Shown here: piece after piece, positions 28,768 to 37,785 of the stretch | Layout: every line of letters starts with the position of its first letter | How positions within the stretch are numbered: the first letter of the stretch is position 1 | Source of the DNA: Salinisphaera sp052044135 | GTDB taxonomy: Bacteria > Pseudomonadota > Gammaproteobacteria > Nevskiales > Salinisphaeraceae | DNA: 64,000 nt | Direction of reading: 5' to 3' | NCBI RefSeq assembly: GCF_052044135.1 | Contig: NZ_JBQDYF010000001.1 | Span: 310,001 to 374,000 of the forward strand | Notes under the pieces: model-generated | What the model was told of the DNA's origin: nothing | Databases searched by the model: none | What the model saw: the letters and a program-made list of their open reading frames with translations, nothing else | Position numbers and translations under genes: made by a program

Positions 28768-29445
28768 ATGCGTATCCTCGTGGTAGAAGATGATCCCGCG
28801 ATTGCCGAGGGCTTGTGTGCCGGCTTGCGCGACAGCGGTCATGCGGTGGATCACTTGTCGGACGGGCGTGAGGCCCGGCTGGCGCTGCAGGAAAAGACGC
28901 ACGATTTGCTGGTTCTGGATCTGGGGCTTCCCTACCTGAATGGCGATCGATTACTGCATGAGTTGCGCCAGGATCAGAACCCGCTGGCGGTATTCATCGT
29001 CACCGCGCGGGACAACATGGAGGAACGGATACGTATCCTCGATCTCGGTGCCGACGACTATCTGGTCAAGCCATTCGCTTACGTCGAATTCGCGGCCCGG
29101 GTGCGCGCGCTGCTGCGCCGCCAGGTCACGCATGGCCGGCCGGAAGTGCAATTGGGGCGATTGCGCCTGGATATCGCGGGCCGGCGGGGCTGGGTCGGGG
29201 CTCGCGAGCTCGAGCTTACGGCGCGCGAGTTCGGGTTGCTGTCGGCCCTGGCCGCCCGGCCGGAGCGCCTGATCAGCCGATCACAGCTGATCGAAGCCAT
29301 ATGTGACTGGAACGAGGAGTTGACCGATAACGGGTTGGATATCGCCGTGCATCGCCTGCGGCGCAAGCTGGAAAAATCGGGGGCATCGGTGCGTACGGTG
29401 CGCGGGCTCGGCTACATGCTGACAGTCGATGAAGCGTCCGGATGA
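28768..29445 (+). CDS. OmpR-family response regulator of the exporter operon
   Basis: A 225-residue regulator with receiver residues E7-D8-D9, phospho-acceptor D51 (LVLDLGLP) and switch lysine in YLVKPF, followed by a winged-helix domain (ELTAREFGLLSALA ... VRTVRGLGYML). It is closest to the QseB/TctD group. It heads a six-gene operon: the next gene (kinase) overlaps its stop by four bases. It therefore probably controls the tripartite exporter genes behind it and its own promoter. Confidence 0.93.
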   Translation: MRILVVEDDPAIAEGLCAGLRDSGHAVDHLSDGREARLALQEKTHDLLVLDLGLPYLNGDRLLHELRQDQNPLAVFIVTARDNMEERIRILDLGADDYLVKPFAYVEFAARVRALLRRQVTHGRPEVQLGRLRLDIAGRRGWVGARELELTAREFGLLSALAARPERLISRSQLIEAICDWNEELTDNGLDIAVHRLRRKLEKSGASVRTVRGLGYMLTVDEASG

Positions 29446-30875
29446 GTTCGTCGGCACCCGCGGCTACGCGGCGCCCGAGTCTGCGCCGTCGTCTGTTACT
29501 GTTTCTGCTGGTTCCGATGCTGATCATTCTGACGGCTGATGCCGTCATCACCTACTTCGTGGCCTTGTCCTATGCCAACCGGGTGCACGACGAGAGTCTC
29601 GCGGATGATGCCCAGATATTGGCGACGATGCTTCAGACGCGTTCACTCAATGGCCAGATATCGCCCCAGGCGCGCTTTCTTTTGCAGTTCGATCCCGACG
29701 GCCACAACTATTTCGCCATTCGCAGCCCGCAGCAGGGCCTGATCGCCGGCAGCCGCATATTGCCGCCGGTGGCGCCCGTGCCGGAGCCCGGTCAGCCGCC
29801 ACGGCTGTACGATACTCATATCAAGCACACGGCGTTACGGGCCGCCACGCTGGCCATCGTCGATCCCGGGCACAAGAATCGGGTCCTCGATATCACCCTG
29901 GCGCAGACCTTCCGCGGGCGCCGCCAGGTCGCGCGTCAGATCCTGCTGCTCAATATCTCCCTGCAGGTGGCCCTGATCAGCGCCTTGCTGCTCCTGGTGT
30001 GGCTCGGGGTTCGATTCGGTCTGCGTGTCATCGATCCGCTGACACGACGGCTCAGTCGTCGCGAACACGATCTGTCGCCGATCGAGGATGATGATGTGCC
30101 GGTGGAGCTATTGCCGCTCACGCACACGATCGATGCGTTGTTCGCCCGCTTGCGCGACATCATGGCGCTGCATGAGCGGTTCATCGCGGATGCGGCGCAT
30201 CAGCTGCGCACGCCCCTGGCCGGGTTGCGGCTTCAGGTGGAGCGGGCGATGCGCTACGCCGACGACCCGCGCGCGCTGAAGGCGCTGGAACACATACAAC
30301 AACTGACCGGGCGTACCGCCCGGACCTCCGGTCAGCTGTTGGCGCTGACCCGGGCCGAGGCGCGCCCGATGCAGATGGCGCCGGTCGATCTGCGCAAGCT
30401 GCTGCCGGAACTGGCCGGGCAGCGCGTTCCGGAGGCGATCGAAAGCCAGATCGACTTCGGTTTCGAAACCACCGACAAGGCGGCCTGGGTCAATGGCGAC
30501 GCCGTTGCGCTGCAGGAGGCGTTGGATAATCTGATCGACAACGCACTGCGCTACACGCCGCCGCAAGGCACGGTAACCCTGACGCTGACCCCGGATGTGG
30601 ACGCGCTGTGCGTGCAGATCGACGACAGCGGACCCGGTGTCGATGCCGAAGTATTGCCGCGGCTCGGCGAGCGCTTTTTCCGCGCGCCGAACAATCAGCG
30701 CAGCGGGACCGGTCTGGGGCTGGCTATCGTTCGCCACATCGTCATGAAGCACCGCGGGACCGTTCGTTTTGAACGCTCTTCACTGGGCGGGCTCAGCGTG
30801 CGACTCTGTTTGCCGCGACTGGCGTCAGCCGGCGCCTCCGCGGCGACGAACGAACGCCACGGCCGGCGCTCATGA
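29442..30875 (+). CDS. Sensor histidine kinase of the exporter operon
   Basis: A 477-residue membrane kinase of the TctE/QseC type. Helices lie at about 18-42 and 168-195, enclosing a sensor loop of about 125 residues (2CSK_N-like). HisKA carries H253 (RFIADAAHQLRTPLAGLR); the ATPase domain has NLIDNALRYTPP, DDSGPGV and GTGLGLAIVRH. Its start overlaps the regulator stop and its stop overlaps an ATG for the next gene. It should phosphorylate the regulator encoded just upstream in response to a periplasmic signal, perhaps the exported compound. Confidence 0.93.
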   Translation: MSSSAPAATRRPSLRRRLLLFLLVPMLIILTADAVITYFVALSYANRVHDESLADDAQILATMLQTRSLNGQISPQARFLLQFDPDGHNYFAIRSPQQGLIAGSRILPPVAPVPEPGQPPRLYDTHIKHTALRAATLAIVDPGHKNRVLDITLAQTFRGRRQVARQILLLNISLQVALISALLLLVWLGVRFGLRVIDPLTRRLSRREHDLSPIEDDDVPVELLPLTHTIDALFARLRDIMALHERFIADAAHQLRTPLAGLRLQVERAMRYADDPRALKALEHIQQLTGRTARTSGQLLALTRAEARPMQMAPVDLRKLLPELAGQRVPEAIESQIDFGFETTDKAAWVNGDAVALQEALDNLIDNALRYTPPQGTVTLTLTPDVDALCVQIDDSGPGVDAEVLPRLGERFFRAPNNQRSGTGLGLAIVRHIVMKHRGTVRFERSSLGGLSVRLCLPRLASAGASAATNERHGRRS

Positions 30876-30892
30876 CATTAAGGAATGTTTGG

Positions 30893-32287
30893 ATGATGGG
30901 GTCGATAGCACGCTCCGGTCATTGGTGCGCTGGCCTGGCGGCGACGCTGTTGCTGGCCGGCTGCGTATCCACGCCGGTGCCCAAGCCGGATGTCTCGTTG
31001 CCGGCGCATTGGGCCCATGCCGCCAGGCAGGCCGGGACGCCGGAACCCGATTATCATCAATGGTGGCAGGCGTTACACGACCCCGCGCTGAATCAGGTGG
31101 TCGACGAGTCCCTGAAGGCCAACCTGAATCTCGCCTCGGCGCTGGAGCGCGTGCGCGCCGCTCGTGCTCTGTATCTGCGCAGCGATGCGCCGTACAAACC
31201 GGCATTGAGCATCAACACCGACGACCCGGTCGATCCGGATGCCCGCGCCTCCTATTTTCTGATGGGCTTCGATGCCCACTGGGAGCTGCCGTTTTTCGGT
31301 CGTGCCCAGGCCGCGCACAACGTCGCCCAGGGCCATCTCGACGAAGCGGCCGACAAGCTGCGCGAGGTGCGTGTGTCGATGGTGGCCGAGGTCGCGCGCG
31401 ACTGGATCAACCTGAGTGCGGCGCAGCACAACAGCGCGATCCTCAAGCAGATGATCGATCTACAGCAAAAACGTATCCGGCTGGCGCGGGTGCGCGTGCA
31501 TCTCGGGCTGGCATCGCCTGCGGTACTGACCGCGCCGTTGCTGAAGAAATCCGATCTGCAAACACAACAACAGAGCGCGCGGCATGCCGCCGTGGCCGCG
31601 GCGCAGCAATTGGCCACCCTGACCGGGCGCGATGAGCCCAGGCCGGCGTGGTTGCGTCACGCCACGTTGCCGACGCTACGCGGCTACGAGCCCGTTTCGG
31701 TGCCCGCCGATCTGCTGAATACGCGGCCCGGTATCGCCCAGGCCCGGGCCCGGGTCATTCGCGCCGCCGGCCAGCTGGGGCTGGCCAAGGCCAATCGCTA
31801 TCCGAGTATCGGCCTCGGTGCGTCGCTGGTCGCGTCGACCGACCTGGCCAGCTATCACGCCAGCGGCATCAATGGAATCGGCTCGTTCGGCCCGACGGTC
31901 AGTATCCCGCTGTTCGACTGGGGCCTGCGCAAGGCCCGCGCCAACGCGAAGGGGCATCTGCTCAAGGCGGCCTCGCTGGCCTATCGCGAAGCGGTCCTGC
32001 AGGGCGTGGCCGATGTCGAGACGAAACTGGACGCGTTGCATAGCACGCAGGGCCGGCTTAAGACCCGAAAGCAGGTTGTCCAGCGCGAGAAAACAGCGGT
32101 CGCCCGGGCCCGGACCCGTGCCCGACTGGGGCTCGACAGCCCGGATCAGCATCTTGCGGCCGAATTCAGCTACAACCAGGCACGGCTGCGCCTGATCCAC
32201 GCGCGGGCGGCGCACGATACGGCCTACGTCGCACTCTACAAGGCGCTCGGCGGGGCCAGCAATCGTTCGATCAAGAGCGCAGGCTGA
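30893..32287 (+). CDS. TolC-type outer-membrane factor (lipoprotein) of the exporter
   Basis: A 464-residue protein with a lipoprotein signal (LAATLLLAGCVSTP; the cysteine would be lipidated) and two OEP repeats typical of NodT/OprM-like outer-membrane efflux channels. Conserved OEP segments include WELPFFGRAQAAHN and NRYPSIGLGASL. ATG 30893 is preceded by AAGGA; an ATG at 30872 overlaps the kinase stop but has no ribosome-binding site. It should form the trimeric outer-membrane exit duct for the ABC permease and HlyD-type adaptor encoded next. Having the OMF in the operon means the system is self-sufficient. Confidence 0.88.
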   Translation: MMGSIARSGHWCAGLAATLLLAGCVSTPVPKPDVSLPAHWAHAARQAGTPEPDYHQWWQALHDPALNQVVDESLKANLNLASALERVRAARALYLRSDAPYKPALSINTDDPVDPDARASYFLMGFDAHWELPFFGRAQAAHNVAQGHLDEAADKLREVRVSMVAEVARDWINLSAAQHNSAILKQMIDLQQKRIRLARVRVHLGLASPAVLTAPLLKKSDLQTQQQSARHAAVAAAQQLATLTGRDEPRPAWLRHATLPTLRGYEPVSVPADLLNTRPGIAQARARVIRAAGQLGLAKANRYPSIGLGASLVASTDLASYHASGINGIGSFGPTVSIPLFDWGLRKARANAKGHLLKAASLAYREAVLQGVADVETKLDALHSTQGRLKTRKQVVQREKTAVARARTRARLGLDSPDQHLAAEFSYNQARLRLIHARAAHDTAYVALYKALGGASNRSIKSAG

Positions 32288-32290
32288 GCG

Positions 32291-33424
32291 ATGGTCTCAC
32301 TGGCACGCAAGACCCTGCGCCACGAATGGCGACGCTTCCTGCCGGCGATGCTGGCCGTGGGTTTCGCCACGCTGCTGCAGTTGCTGCAGGCGGCGCTGGT
32401 GCTCGGTATCTTCGGCGGCGCGGCGGTTTATGTCTCCGATTCGGACGCCGATATCTGGGTCGGCTACCCGGGCACCCAGAGTGTCGACCAGGGGCGCCCG
32501 ATTGCCTCGGATATTGCGTCATTGCTGGAGATGAATCCGCAGATCAAGTCCGTCGAACCGTTTTATCTGCTTGATGGCGACTGGCGCGGCGGACACGATA
32601 CCGGTGGCGTCTCGGTCTTTGTTTCGGGCGTTTCCACCCGGCCCGGGGCGATGATGTTTTCTCGCGTTTTGACACCGGCGGTACGGGCCCGGCTGGCTTA
32701 TCCGGAGTCGGTCGTCGTGGACCCCGCCGATTTACAGAAATTGGGCGTGCAGGTGGGCGATACCGCCAGCGTGAATGGCCACCTGGTGCGCGTGGTCGGT
32801 ACGGCCCGCGGCCTGCGGGCCCTGGGCGGCGCCAATATCGTGACCTCGGTGCAGACCGCGCGCCTGCTGGACCCGTCGTCCAGCGAGAGCGGTGGGCCGA
32901 CGTACCTTGTCGCGCGGCTACGCCATCCCGGGGATGCGCCTGCGGTCGTGGCCCAGTTGAACGGGCATACCGGATTCGGCCGCTATCAGGCCTGGACTGC
33001 GTCGGAATTCGCTCGGCTTTCGATCCTGTTCTGGTTGTTCAACACCGGCGCCGGCGCCGGCGTGCTGTTTCTTGCGGTCATCGTGTTTGCGGTGGGGGCC
33101 ATCATCACCAGCCAGGCGCTGATGGCCGCGGTGGCGGCCTCGGTCAATGAATACGCCACGCTCAATGCCCTGGGGGTCGGCAAGCGTGCCCTGCGCTGGG
33201 TCGTCCTGGAGCAGGCCTTCTGGGTCGGGGCCTGTGGTGTCGTGCTGGCCAGCGTACTGGCGGCCCTGCTGATCTGGCTGGCGCATAGCGAGAACGTACC
33301 GGTGGCCATGCAGCCATCCGTGGCCGCGGGGTGCCTCGGGCTCGTCATGGCGTTGGTGGCGGTGTCCGGGTTGATCGCGATGCGCAGTATCCGGCGCGCC
33401 GATCCTGCCACGCTTCTGAGGTGA
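32291..33424 (+). CDS. ABC exporter permease, FtsX/DevC type
   Basis: A 377-residue membrane protein with one N-terminal helix (about 18-45), a large periplasmic MacB_PCD-like domain (about 46-240) and three C-terminal helices forming an FtsX domain (ILFWLFNTGAGAGVLFLAVIVFAVG onwards, ending RRADPATLLR). This four-helix layout is that of DevC/MacB-type mechanotransmission exporters, which push substrates from the periplasm through a TolC duct rather than across the inner membrane. It starts three bases after the outer-membrane factor gene. Confidence 0.88.
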   Translation: MVSLARKTLRHEWRRFLPAMLAVGFATLLQLLQAALVLGIFGGAAVYVSDSDADIWVGYPGTQSVDQGRPIASDIASLLEMNPQIKSVEPFYLLDGDWRGGHDTGGVSVFVSGVSTRPGAMMFSRVLTPAVRARLAYPESVVVDPADLQKLGVQVGDTASVNGHLVRVVGTARGLRALGGANIVTSVQTARLLDPSSSESGGPTYLVARLRHPGDAPAVVAQLNGHTGFGRYQAWTASEFARLSILFWLFNTGAGAGVLFLAVIVFAVGAIITSQALMAAVAASVNEYATLNALGVGKRALRWVVLEQAFWVGACGVVLASVLAALLIWLAHSENVPVAMQPSVAAGCLGLVMALVAVSGLIAMRSIRRADPATLLR

Positions 33425-33428
33425 GTCG

Positions 33429-34151
33429 ATGTCCCGATTGAATCCAGAAATCGACGACGGGGTGACGCTCGTTGCAGAAAATCTGACCAAGTCCTTTACC
33501 TCGGGCCGGCTGACCACGCGTATTCTGAATGACTTGTCGGTGGCGATCCGGGCGGGCGCGCTGACGCTCATTTCGGGGCCGTCCGGCTGCGGCAAGAGTA
33601 CGCTGCTGTCGATTCTCAGCGGGCTGCAGGCGCCGGATCAGGGGCGCGTGCTGGCGCTTTCCGAGCCATTGCAGGAAATGGACCCGAAGCATGTAGAGGC
33701 CTTTCGTCTGCACCACACCGGGTTCGTATTCCAGGGATTCAACCTGTTCCCGGCCCTGACGGCACGCGAACAGGTACAACTGCCGCTGCAGTATCTTGAT
33801 CTGTCATCACGCGAGATTACGCGCCGCGTCGACGAGGCGCTCGACGAGATGGGTATGGCGCACCGCCAGAATCTGCGCCCGGCCGAGCTTTCCGGCGGTG
33901 AAAAACAGCGCGTCGCGATCGCCCGGGCCTTGGCGAAATCACCCGCGCTGCTGTTCGCCGACGAGCCGACCAGCGCGCTGGACGCCGCCAATGGCCAGGC
34001 CGTGATCGATCTGCTGCATCGCATTGCCCGGAAACACGGCACTACGGTGTTGTGCGTCAGCCACGATCCACGGCTGATCAGCCATGCCGATCGGGTGTTG
34101 ACCATGGAGGACGGGCGCATTCTCAACGATTCATGGGGCGAGGCCGAATGA
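33429..34151 (+). CDS. ABC exporter ATP-binding protein, LolD/DevA type
   Basis: A 240-residue ATPase: Walker A GPSGCGKSTLL, Q-loop FVFQGFNLFPALT, signature ELSGGEKQRVAIARAL, Walker B LLFADEPTSALD and H-loop VSHDPRL. The class (LolD/MacB/DevA) matches the FtsX-type permease. The last codons overlap the ATG-containing leader of the adaptor gene. It provides ATP-driven motion to the exporter. Confidence 0.93.
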   Translation: MSRLNPEIDDGVTLVAENLTKSFTSGRLTTRILNDLSVAIRAGALTLISGPSGCGKSTLLSILSGLQAPDQGRVLALSEPLQEMDPKHVEAFRLHHTGFVFQGFNLFPALTAREQVQLPLQYLDLSSREITRRVDEALDEMGMAHRQNLRPAELSGGEKQRVAIARALAKSPALLFADEPTSALDAANGQAVIDLLHRIARKHGTTVLCVSHDPRLISHADRVLTMEDGRILNDSWGEAE

Positions 34152-34174
34152 GGCCGCCACGAGGGGGCATGTTC

Positions 34175-35152
34175 ATGGCGAACAATCGATATGCGGGGCG
34201 CACGCGCTACGCGGCGCTGCTGCTGGCTGTATTGCTGCTCACTGCGGCCATTGCGGTGGCAACAGCCGCCGACCACGGCTCGGCCAAGCCGGGGGCAAAG
34301 TCCGGCAACAGTCACTATGCCGCGGTGGCCCGCGGTCGTATCGATGTCGAAGGCGGGCTGTTGGAGCTGCATGTGCCGGTGTCGGGCGGCGTAGAGGCGG
34401 TGACGGTGCACGCGGGCGACCGGGTCGAAAAAGGCCAGGTGCTGGCCCGCCTGGATGCGCACGTCGCGCAGGCCCGGGTTCAGATCGCCCAGGGCAAGTT
34501 GTCGCAAGCACGGAGCCAGAGCCATATTCTCGCGGATCGGCTGAAAGCGGCGCGCCGCCGGGCCGGCACCCTGCGTTCGGCGGCCCGTGCCGGTGCCGGG
34601 TCGACGCACGACGCCGACGCCGCAGCCGGGAAAGTGCATGATCTCAAATGGCAGCTCGACAGCGCGCGCGCCGGGATCGATATTGCCCAGGGCAAACTGG
34701 CGATTGCCCGGCGGCGGCTGGTCCAGCACCGGATCAAAGCGCCGGTCGCGGGTCGTATCGTGCAGGTCCATATTCATGCGGGCGACCACGTGGCGGCCGA
34801 CGCCGGTCCCGCATTCGAGTTGTTGCCCGATCGCGCGCGCATCGTACGCGCCGAGTTGAACCAGGAATACGTAGGCGCCGTGCACAAGGGGATGTCGGCC
34901 CAGGTGGTGCTCGACGATGCCGGCCAGACCCCGCTCGGCAGCGCGCATATCGTGCGTGTCGGCGACGTATTCCATAAGCCCACGCTGGATAACGACCCGG
35001 GTCAGAACGCCGGGATACGCACCGTGCTGTGCGTACTCGCCTTCGACAAACCGTCGCACCGGCGTATTGGTCAGCGGGTGCTGGTACGCATTCTGCCCGG
35101 CGGGTCGCAGCCGGCGCATGATACCGCCAAGGCTCCGGTGAAAGGCTCCTGA
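34175..35152 (+). CDS. HlyD/DevB-type periplasmic adaptor protein
   Basis: About 325 residues: an N-terminal membrane anchor (YAALLLAVLLLTAAIAVATA), a split biotinyl-lipoyl domain (PVSGGVEAVTVHAGDRVEKGQVLARLD and the C-terminal half IKAPVAGRIVQVHIHAGDHV), a long alpha-helical hairpin between them (AQARVQIAQGKLSQARSQ), and a beta-barrel. It bridges permease and outer-membrane factor. I take ATG 34175 because GAGGGGG at 34161-34167 fits it best; ATGs at 34148 and 34169 are in frame and possible. Confidence 0.88.
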   Translation: MANNRYAGRTRYAALLLAVLLLTAAIAVATAADHGSAKPGAKSGNSHYAAVARGRIDVEGGLLELHVPVSGGVEAVTVHAGDRVEKGQVLARLDAHVAQARVQIAQGKLSQARSQSHILADRLKAARRRAGTLRSAARAGAGSTHDADAAAGKVHDLKWQLDSARAGIDIAQGKLAIARRRLVQHRIKAPVAGRIVQVHIHAGDHVAADAGPAFELLPDRARIVRAELNQEYVGAVHKGMSAQVVLDDAGQTPLGSAHIVRVGDVFHKPTLDNDPGQNAGIRTVLCVLAFDKPSHRRIGQRVLVRILPGGSQPAHDTAKAPVKGS

Positions 35153-35222
35153 AACCCGTTGCTGGCATGCTGATGACGATCGATTGCGCGCATGGCGCCT
35201 GATTCGAGGATCGAGCCTGTAG

Positions 35223-36059
35223 ATGACCCCCAATGTCGAGTTTTGCTTCCCCGGAGACAGTCGCGGGGTGCTTCTGATCCATGGCCTGACCGGCACCCCC
35301 CAGGAAATGCGGATCCTGGGCAAGGGGCTGAACAATCGGGGCTTTACCACACGCGGCGTTCAGCTGGCCGGGCATTGCGGCAGCGTCGACGATCTGCTGG
35401 CCACGGGTTGGCCGGACTGGTACCGCAGTGTGGAGGCGGCCGCGCGCGAGATGCGCGATTCGGTCGAGCATCTGTTTGTCGCCGGCTTGTCGATGGGCGC
35501 CTTGCTGGCGCTGCGGCTGGCCGAGGAACAGCCGGGCTGGGTCGATGGCGTGGGCGTGCTGGGCGCGACGTTTCGCTACGATGGCTGGAGCCTGCCGGCG
35601 CTGAACCGACTGGCGTTTCTGCTGCCCATGCTCAAGCGTCTAGGGATAGGCCGTGATCGCATGTTCATGGAGCAGCCGCCGTATGGTTTGCGCGACGAGA
35701 ACCTGCGGCGCCAGATCAGCCAGGCCATGGCCAGCGGCGACAGTTCAGCGGCCGGCTTGCCGGGTAACCCCTGGCATTCGCTGGCCGAGCTTTATCTGCT
35801 GTCGCGTCGGGTTCGGCGTGATCTGGCTCGGGTGGCCGCGCCCTGCCTGATCGCGCACGCGACCGAGGACGATATCGCCTCGCGCTGGAACGCCGAACTG
35901 GTGGCACAGCACGTCGGCGGGCCATCGGAGTTTCTCTGGCTTGAAGACAGTTATCACATGATCACCATCGATCGTGAGCGCCGTCGCTTGATCACGGGCG
36001 CGGCGGATTTCTTCAACCGTACGATCGACAACGCGACCGCGCTGGAGAACGCGGCGTGA
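35223..36059 (+). CDS. Alpha/beta hydrolase, carboxylesterase (Est30-like)
   Basis: A 278-residue esterase/lipase: oxyanion region LLIHGLTGTPQEMR, nucleophile motif GLSMGALLAL, acid in the HATEDDIAS segment and C-terminal histidine in EDSYHMITID. The layout resembles the Est30 carboxylesterases and monoacylglycerol-type lipases, which prefer short to medium acyl esters. The SMR-pair genes follow about 40 bases downstream on the same strand, so it may belong to the same transcription unit and to the putative acyl-amine locus. Confidence 0.85.
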   Translation: MTPNVEFCFPGDSRGVLLIHGLTGTPQEMRILGKGLNNRGFTTRGVQLAGHCGSVDDLLATGWPDWYRSVEAAAREMRDSVEHLFVAGLSMGALLALRLAEEQPGWVDGVGVLGATFRYDGWSLPALNRLAFLLPMLKRLGIGRDRMFMEQPPYGLRDENLRRQISQAMASGDSSAAGLPGNPWHSLAELYLLSRRVRRDLARVAAPCLIAHATEDDIASRWNAELVAQHVGGPSEFLWLEDSYHMITIDRERRRLITGAADFFNRTIDNATALENAA

Positions 36060-36099
36060 TCGATGGCATGGCATCGCGCTCCGTGCCCCGGTCGAGCCC

Positions 36100-36459
36100 A
36101 TGACGCCGACCGTTCTGCTGCTCTGGCTGATCGTGGAACTGTTCGATACCACCGGCCAGCTGACCTTCAAGGCCGCGGCCAGTCATGGGCTCGAGGGCGA
36201 TGGCCTGGCGCACTGGCGGCATATGCTGGTGCGGCCGTGGATCTGGCTCGGCGGGGCCTGCTATGTGTTCGAGTTTCTGGCCTGGATCGCGTTTCTGTCG
36301 CTGATACCGCTGGGCCGGGGCATTCTGCTCGGCTCGATCAACATCGTGGCGATCATGCTGGCCGGCCGTCTTCTGTTCGGTGAGCGTCTGACCCGGCTGC
36401 GCGTGCTGGGTATTGCATTGGTCGCGCTCGGCGTGGCGATTGTCGGGGCCGGCACATGA
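36100..36459 (+). CDS. SMR/EamA-type half transporter, subunit 1
   Basis: A 119-residue membrane protein with four helices. The first, LLLWLIVELFDTTGQLTFKAA, carries a glutamate in the membrane, as SMR transporters do, and the segment PLGRGILLGSINIVAIMLAGRLLFGERLT is typical of EamA/SMR helices 3-4. It overlaps the next gene, a paralogue of the same length, by four bases. Such coupled pairs usually act as heterodimers; ArnE/ArnF, which flip undecaprenyl-phosphate-aminoarabinose, are the best known case. Here the cargo could be the product of the neighbouring acyl-carrier/aminotransferase genes. Confidence 0.8.
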   Translation: MTPTVLLLWLIVELFDTTGQLTFKAAASHGLEGDGLAHWRHMLVRPWIWLGGACYVFEFLAWIAFLSLIPLGRGILLGSINIVAIMLAGRLLFGERLTRLRVLGIALVALGVAIVGAGT

Positions 36460-36836
36460 AGCGTTTTTATCTCATCGGATTCGCGGTTCTGCTGAGTTTC
36501 GACACCCTGGCGCAGCTCAGCTTCAAATACGCCGGCGACCGTGCGTTGCCGGTACAGGCCAATCTGGCGTGGCTGGAACGCGTATTCACGCAACCCTGGG
36601 TCTATGGCGCGGTCATCGGTTACATCGGCGCTTTTTTCACCTGGATGACGCTGCTGCGGCGGGCCCCGATCGGCCCCGCGTTCGCCGCATCGCATCTCGA
36701 GGTGGTCAGCGTGCTGCTGCTTTCGGTCCCGATCTTCGGCGAATCCATCGGCTGGAGTCAGGCGCTCGGCGCTGTGGCGATCGTCGCCGGCATCGTTTGT
36801 CTGGCGCTGAGCGAACCCGATAGCGCCGGGCATTAA
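36456..36836 (+). CDS. SMR/EamA-type half transporter, subunit 2
   Basis: A 126-residue four-helix protein, paralogous to the preceding gene (FAVLLSFDTLAQLSFKYAG in helix 1, PIGPAFAASHLEVVSVLLLSVPIFGE in helices 3-4). In helix 1 the membrane acidic residue is Asp rather than Glu, so the two subunits are not equivalent. It probably forms an antiparallel heterodimer with subunit 1 in the inner membrane. It is convergent with the arginase-fold gene. Confidence 0.8.
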   Translation: MKRFYLIGFAVLLSFDTLAQLSFKYAGDRALPVQANLAWLERVFTQPWVYGAVIGYIGAFFTWMTLLRRAPIGPAFAASHLEVVSVLLLSVPIFGESIGWSQALGAVAIVAGIVCLALSEPDSAGH

Positions 36837-36885
36837 GGCCTATTGGATAGGCTCTGACTGAGCGCGGCCGCGTCATCGGTGCCCG

Positions 36886-37785
36886 CTATGCCGGATCGGG
36901 GCGCCAGGCGGCCTGTATCCGTTGCAGCAGACGCCGGTTCAGGGCGTGTTGTGTCTCTTGCCAGTCGGCGAGCTGGTCGGCCGGCACCTCGCATTGCTGG
37001 TCGAGCGACGACAGCAGGCGTTTCCACCATTGACGATAGTGCGCGACCGAGACTTCCCCGGTGATATCGCAGCCGACGATACGTCCGCGCAGCGCTTGCA
37101 GCGCCGCGGTCAACTGCGACTCGCGCATCAGGCCCTGGTCCCAGTTGGTCCGTGCATCCTCGACACTCAGCACATCCTTGTCGATGGACAGGTAGATCGG
37201 CGAGCGGTCGCGGGCCATGTGTTCGGCAAACGCCCGGTGCAGCGTCTCGATGTCGTCGAAACTTGAAAATGCATGGCCCAGTCCCAGCCGCCGCGCCCAG
37301 GCGACGTCGACGCCCGTGGACCAATAGCGCAAACGCTTCGAATACAGCGGTCGCAGATAATTCTCCCAGGCATGACCGAGGCCGATGTCCGGGGATGTGA
37401 TGCCGACCACATGTACCTGGCGCACGCCCGGCAGCGCCAACGCCCGGCGGACCCAGGAGCCGCAATGGATTCCGAACGGAAAGCGCATGTTGTCCGGATG
37501 ATTGTCGAATACGACGACATCCAGGCCCGGTAGCCGGGCACTGGTTCGTTCGATCAATGGCAGGCTCAGGTGATGGAAATCGCCGCTGCCGATGAAGACC
37601 GGGCCGGCATCCCGCGGCATCTTGCCGGCGAGCTCGCGGCCGAAGCCCCGTAACGCGCGGCGGCTGCAGGCGAACCGCAGGCGTTCCGTCCAGCCGTCGA
37701 GCGCAATCCGGATGCCGCGCTCAAGCGGGCCGATCGACCCATCGAGATCAAGTGCGATGGGATACATGGGCGGTGCGCTGTTCAT
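36886..37785 (-). CDS. Arginase/ureohydrolase-fold protein
   Basis: About 299 residues. The metal-binding pattern of the arginase family is recognisable: GSGDFHH (first His), VVFDNHPDN (D-x-H-x-D) and YLSIDKDVL (D-x-D), so a bi-metal centre should form. The overall sequence is distant from true arginases and agmatinases, and the last ligand motif lacks the usual DP. It could hydrolyse a guanidino/amidino or related C-N bond. Starts at 37785 or 37767 both overlap the end of the upstream GNAT gene, so the two are translationally coupled; the longer is given. Confidence 0.75.
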   Translation of the reverse strand: MNSAPPMYPIALDLDGSIGPLERGIRIALDGWTERLRFACSRRALRGFGRELAGKMPRDAGPVFIGSGDFHHLSLPLIERTSARLPGLDVVVFDNHPDNMRFPFGIHCGSWVRRALALPGVRQVHVVGITSPDIGLGHAWENYLRPLYSKRLRYWSTGVDVAWARRLGLGHAFSSFDDIETLHRAFAEHMARDRSPIYLSIDKDVLSVEDARTNWDQGLMRESQLTAALQALRGRIVGCDITGEVSVAHYRQWWKRLLSSLDQQCEVPADQLADWQETQHALNRRLLQRIQAAWRPDPA

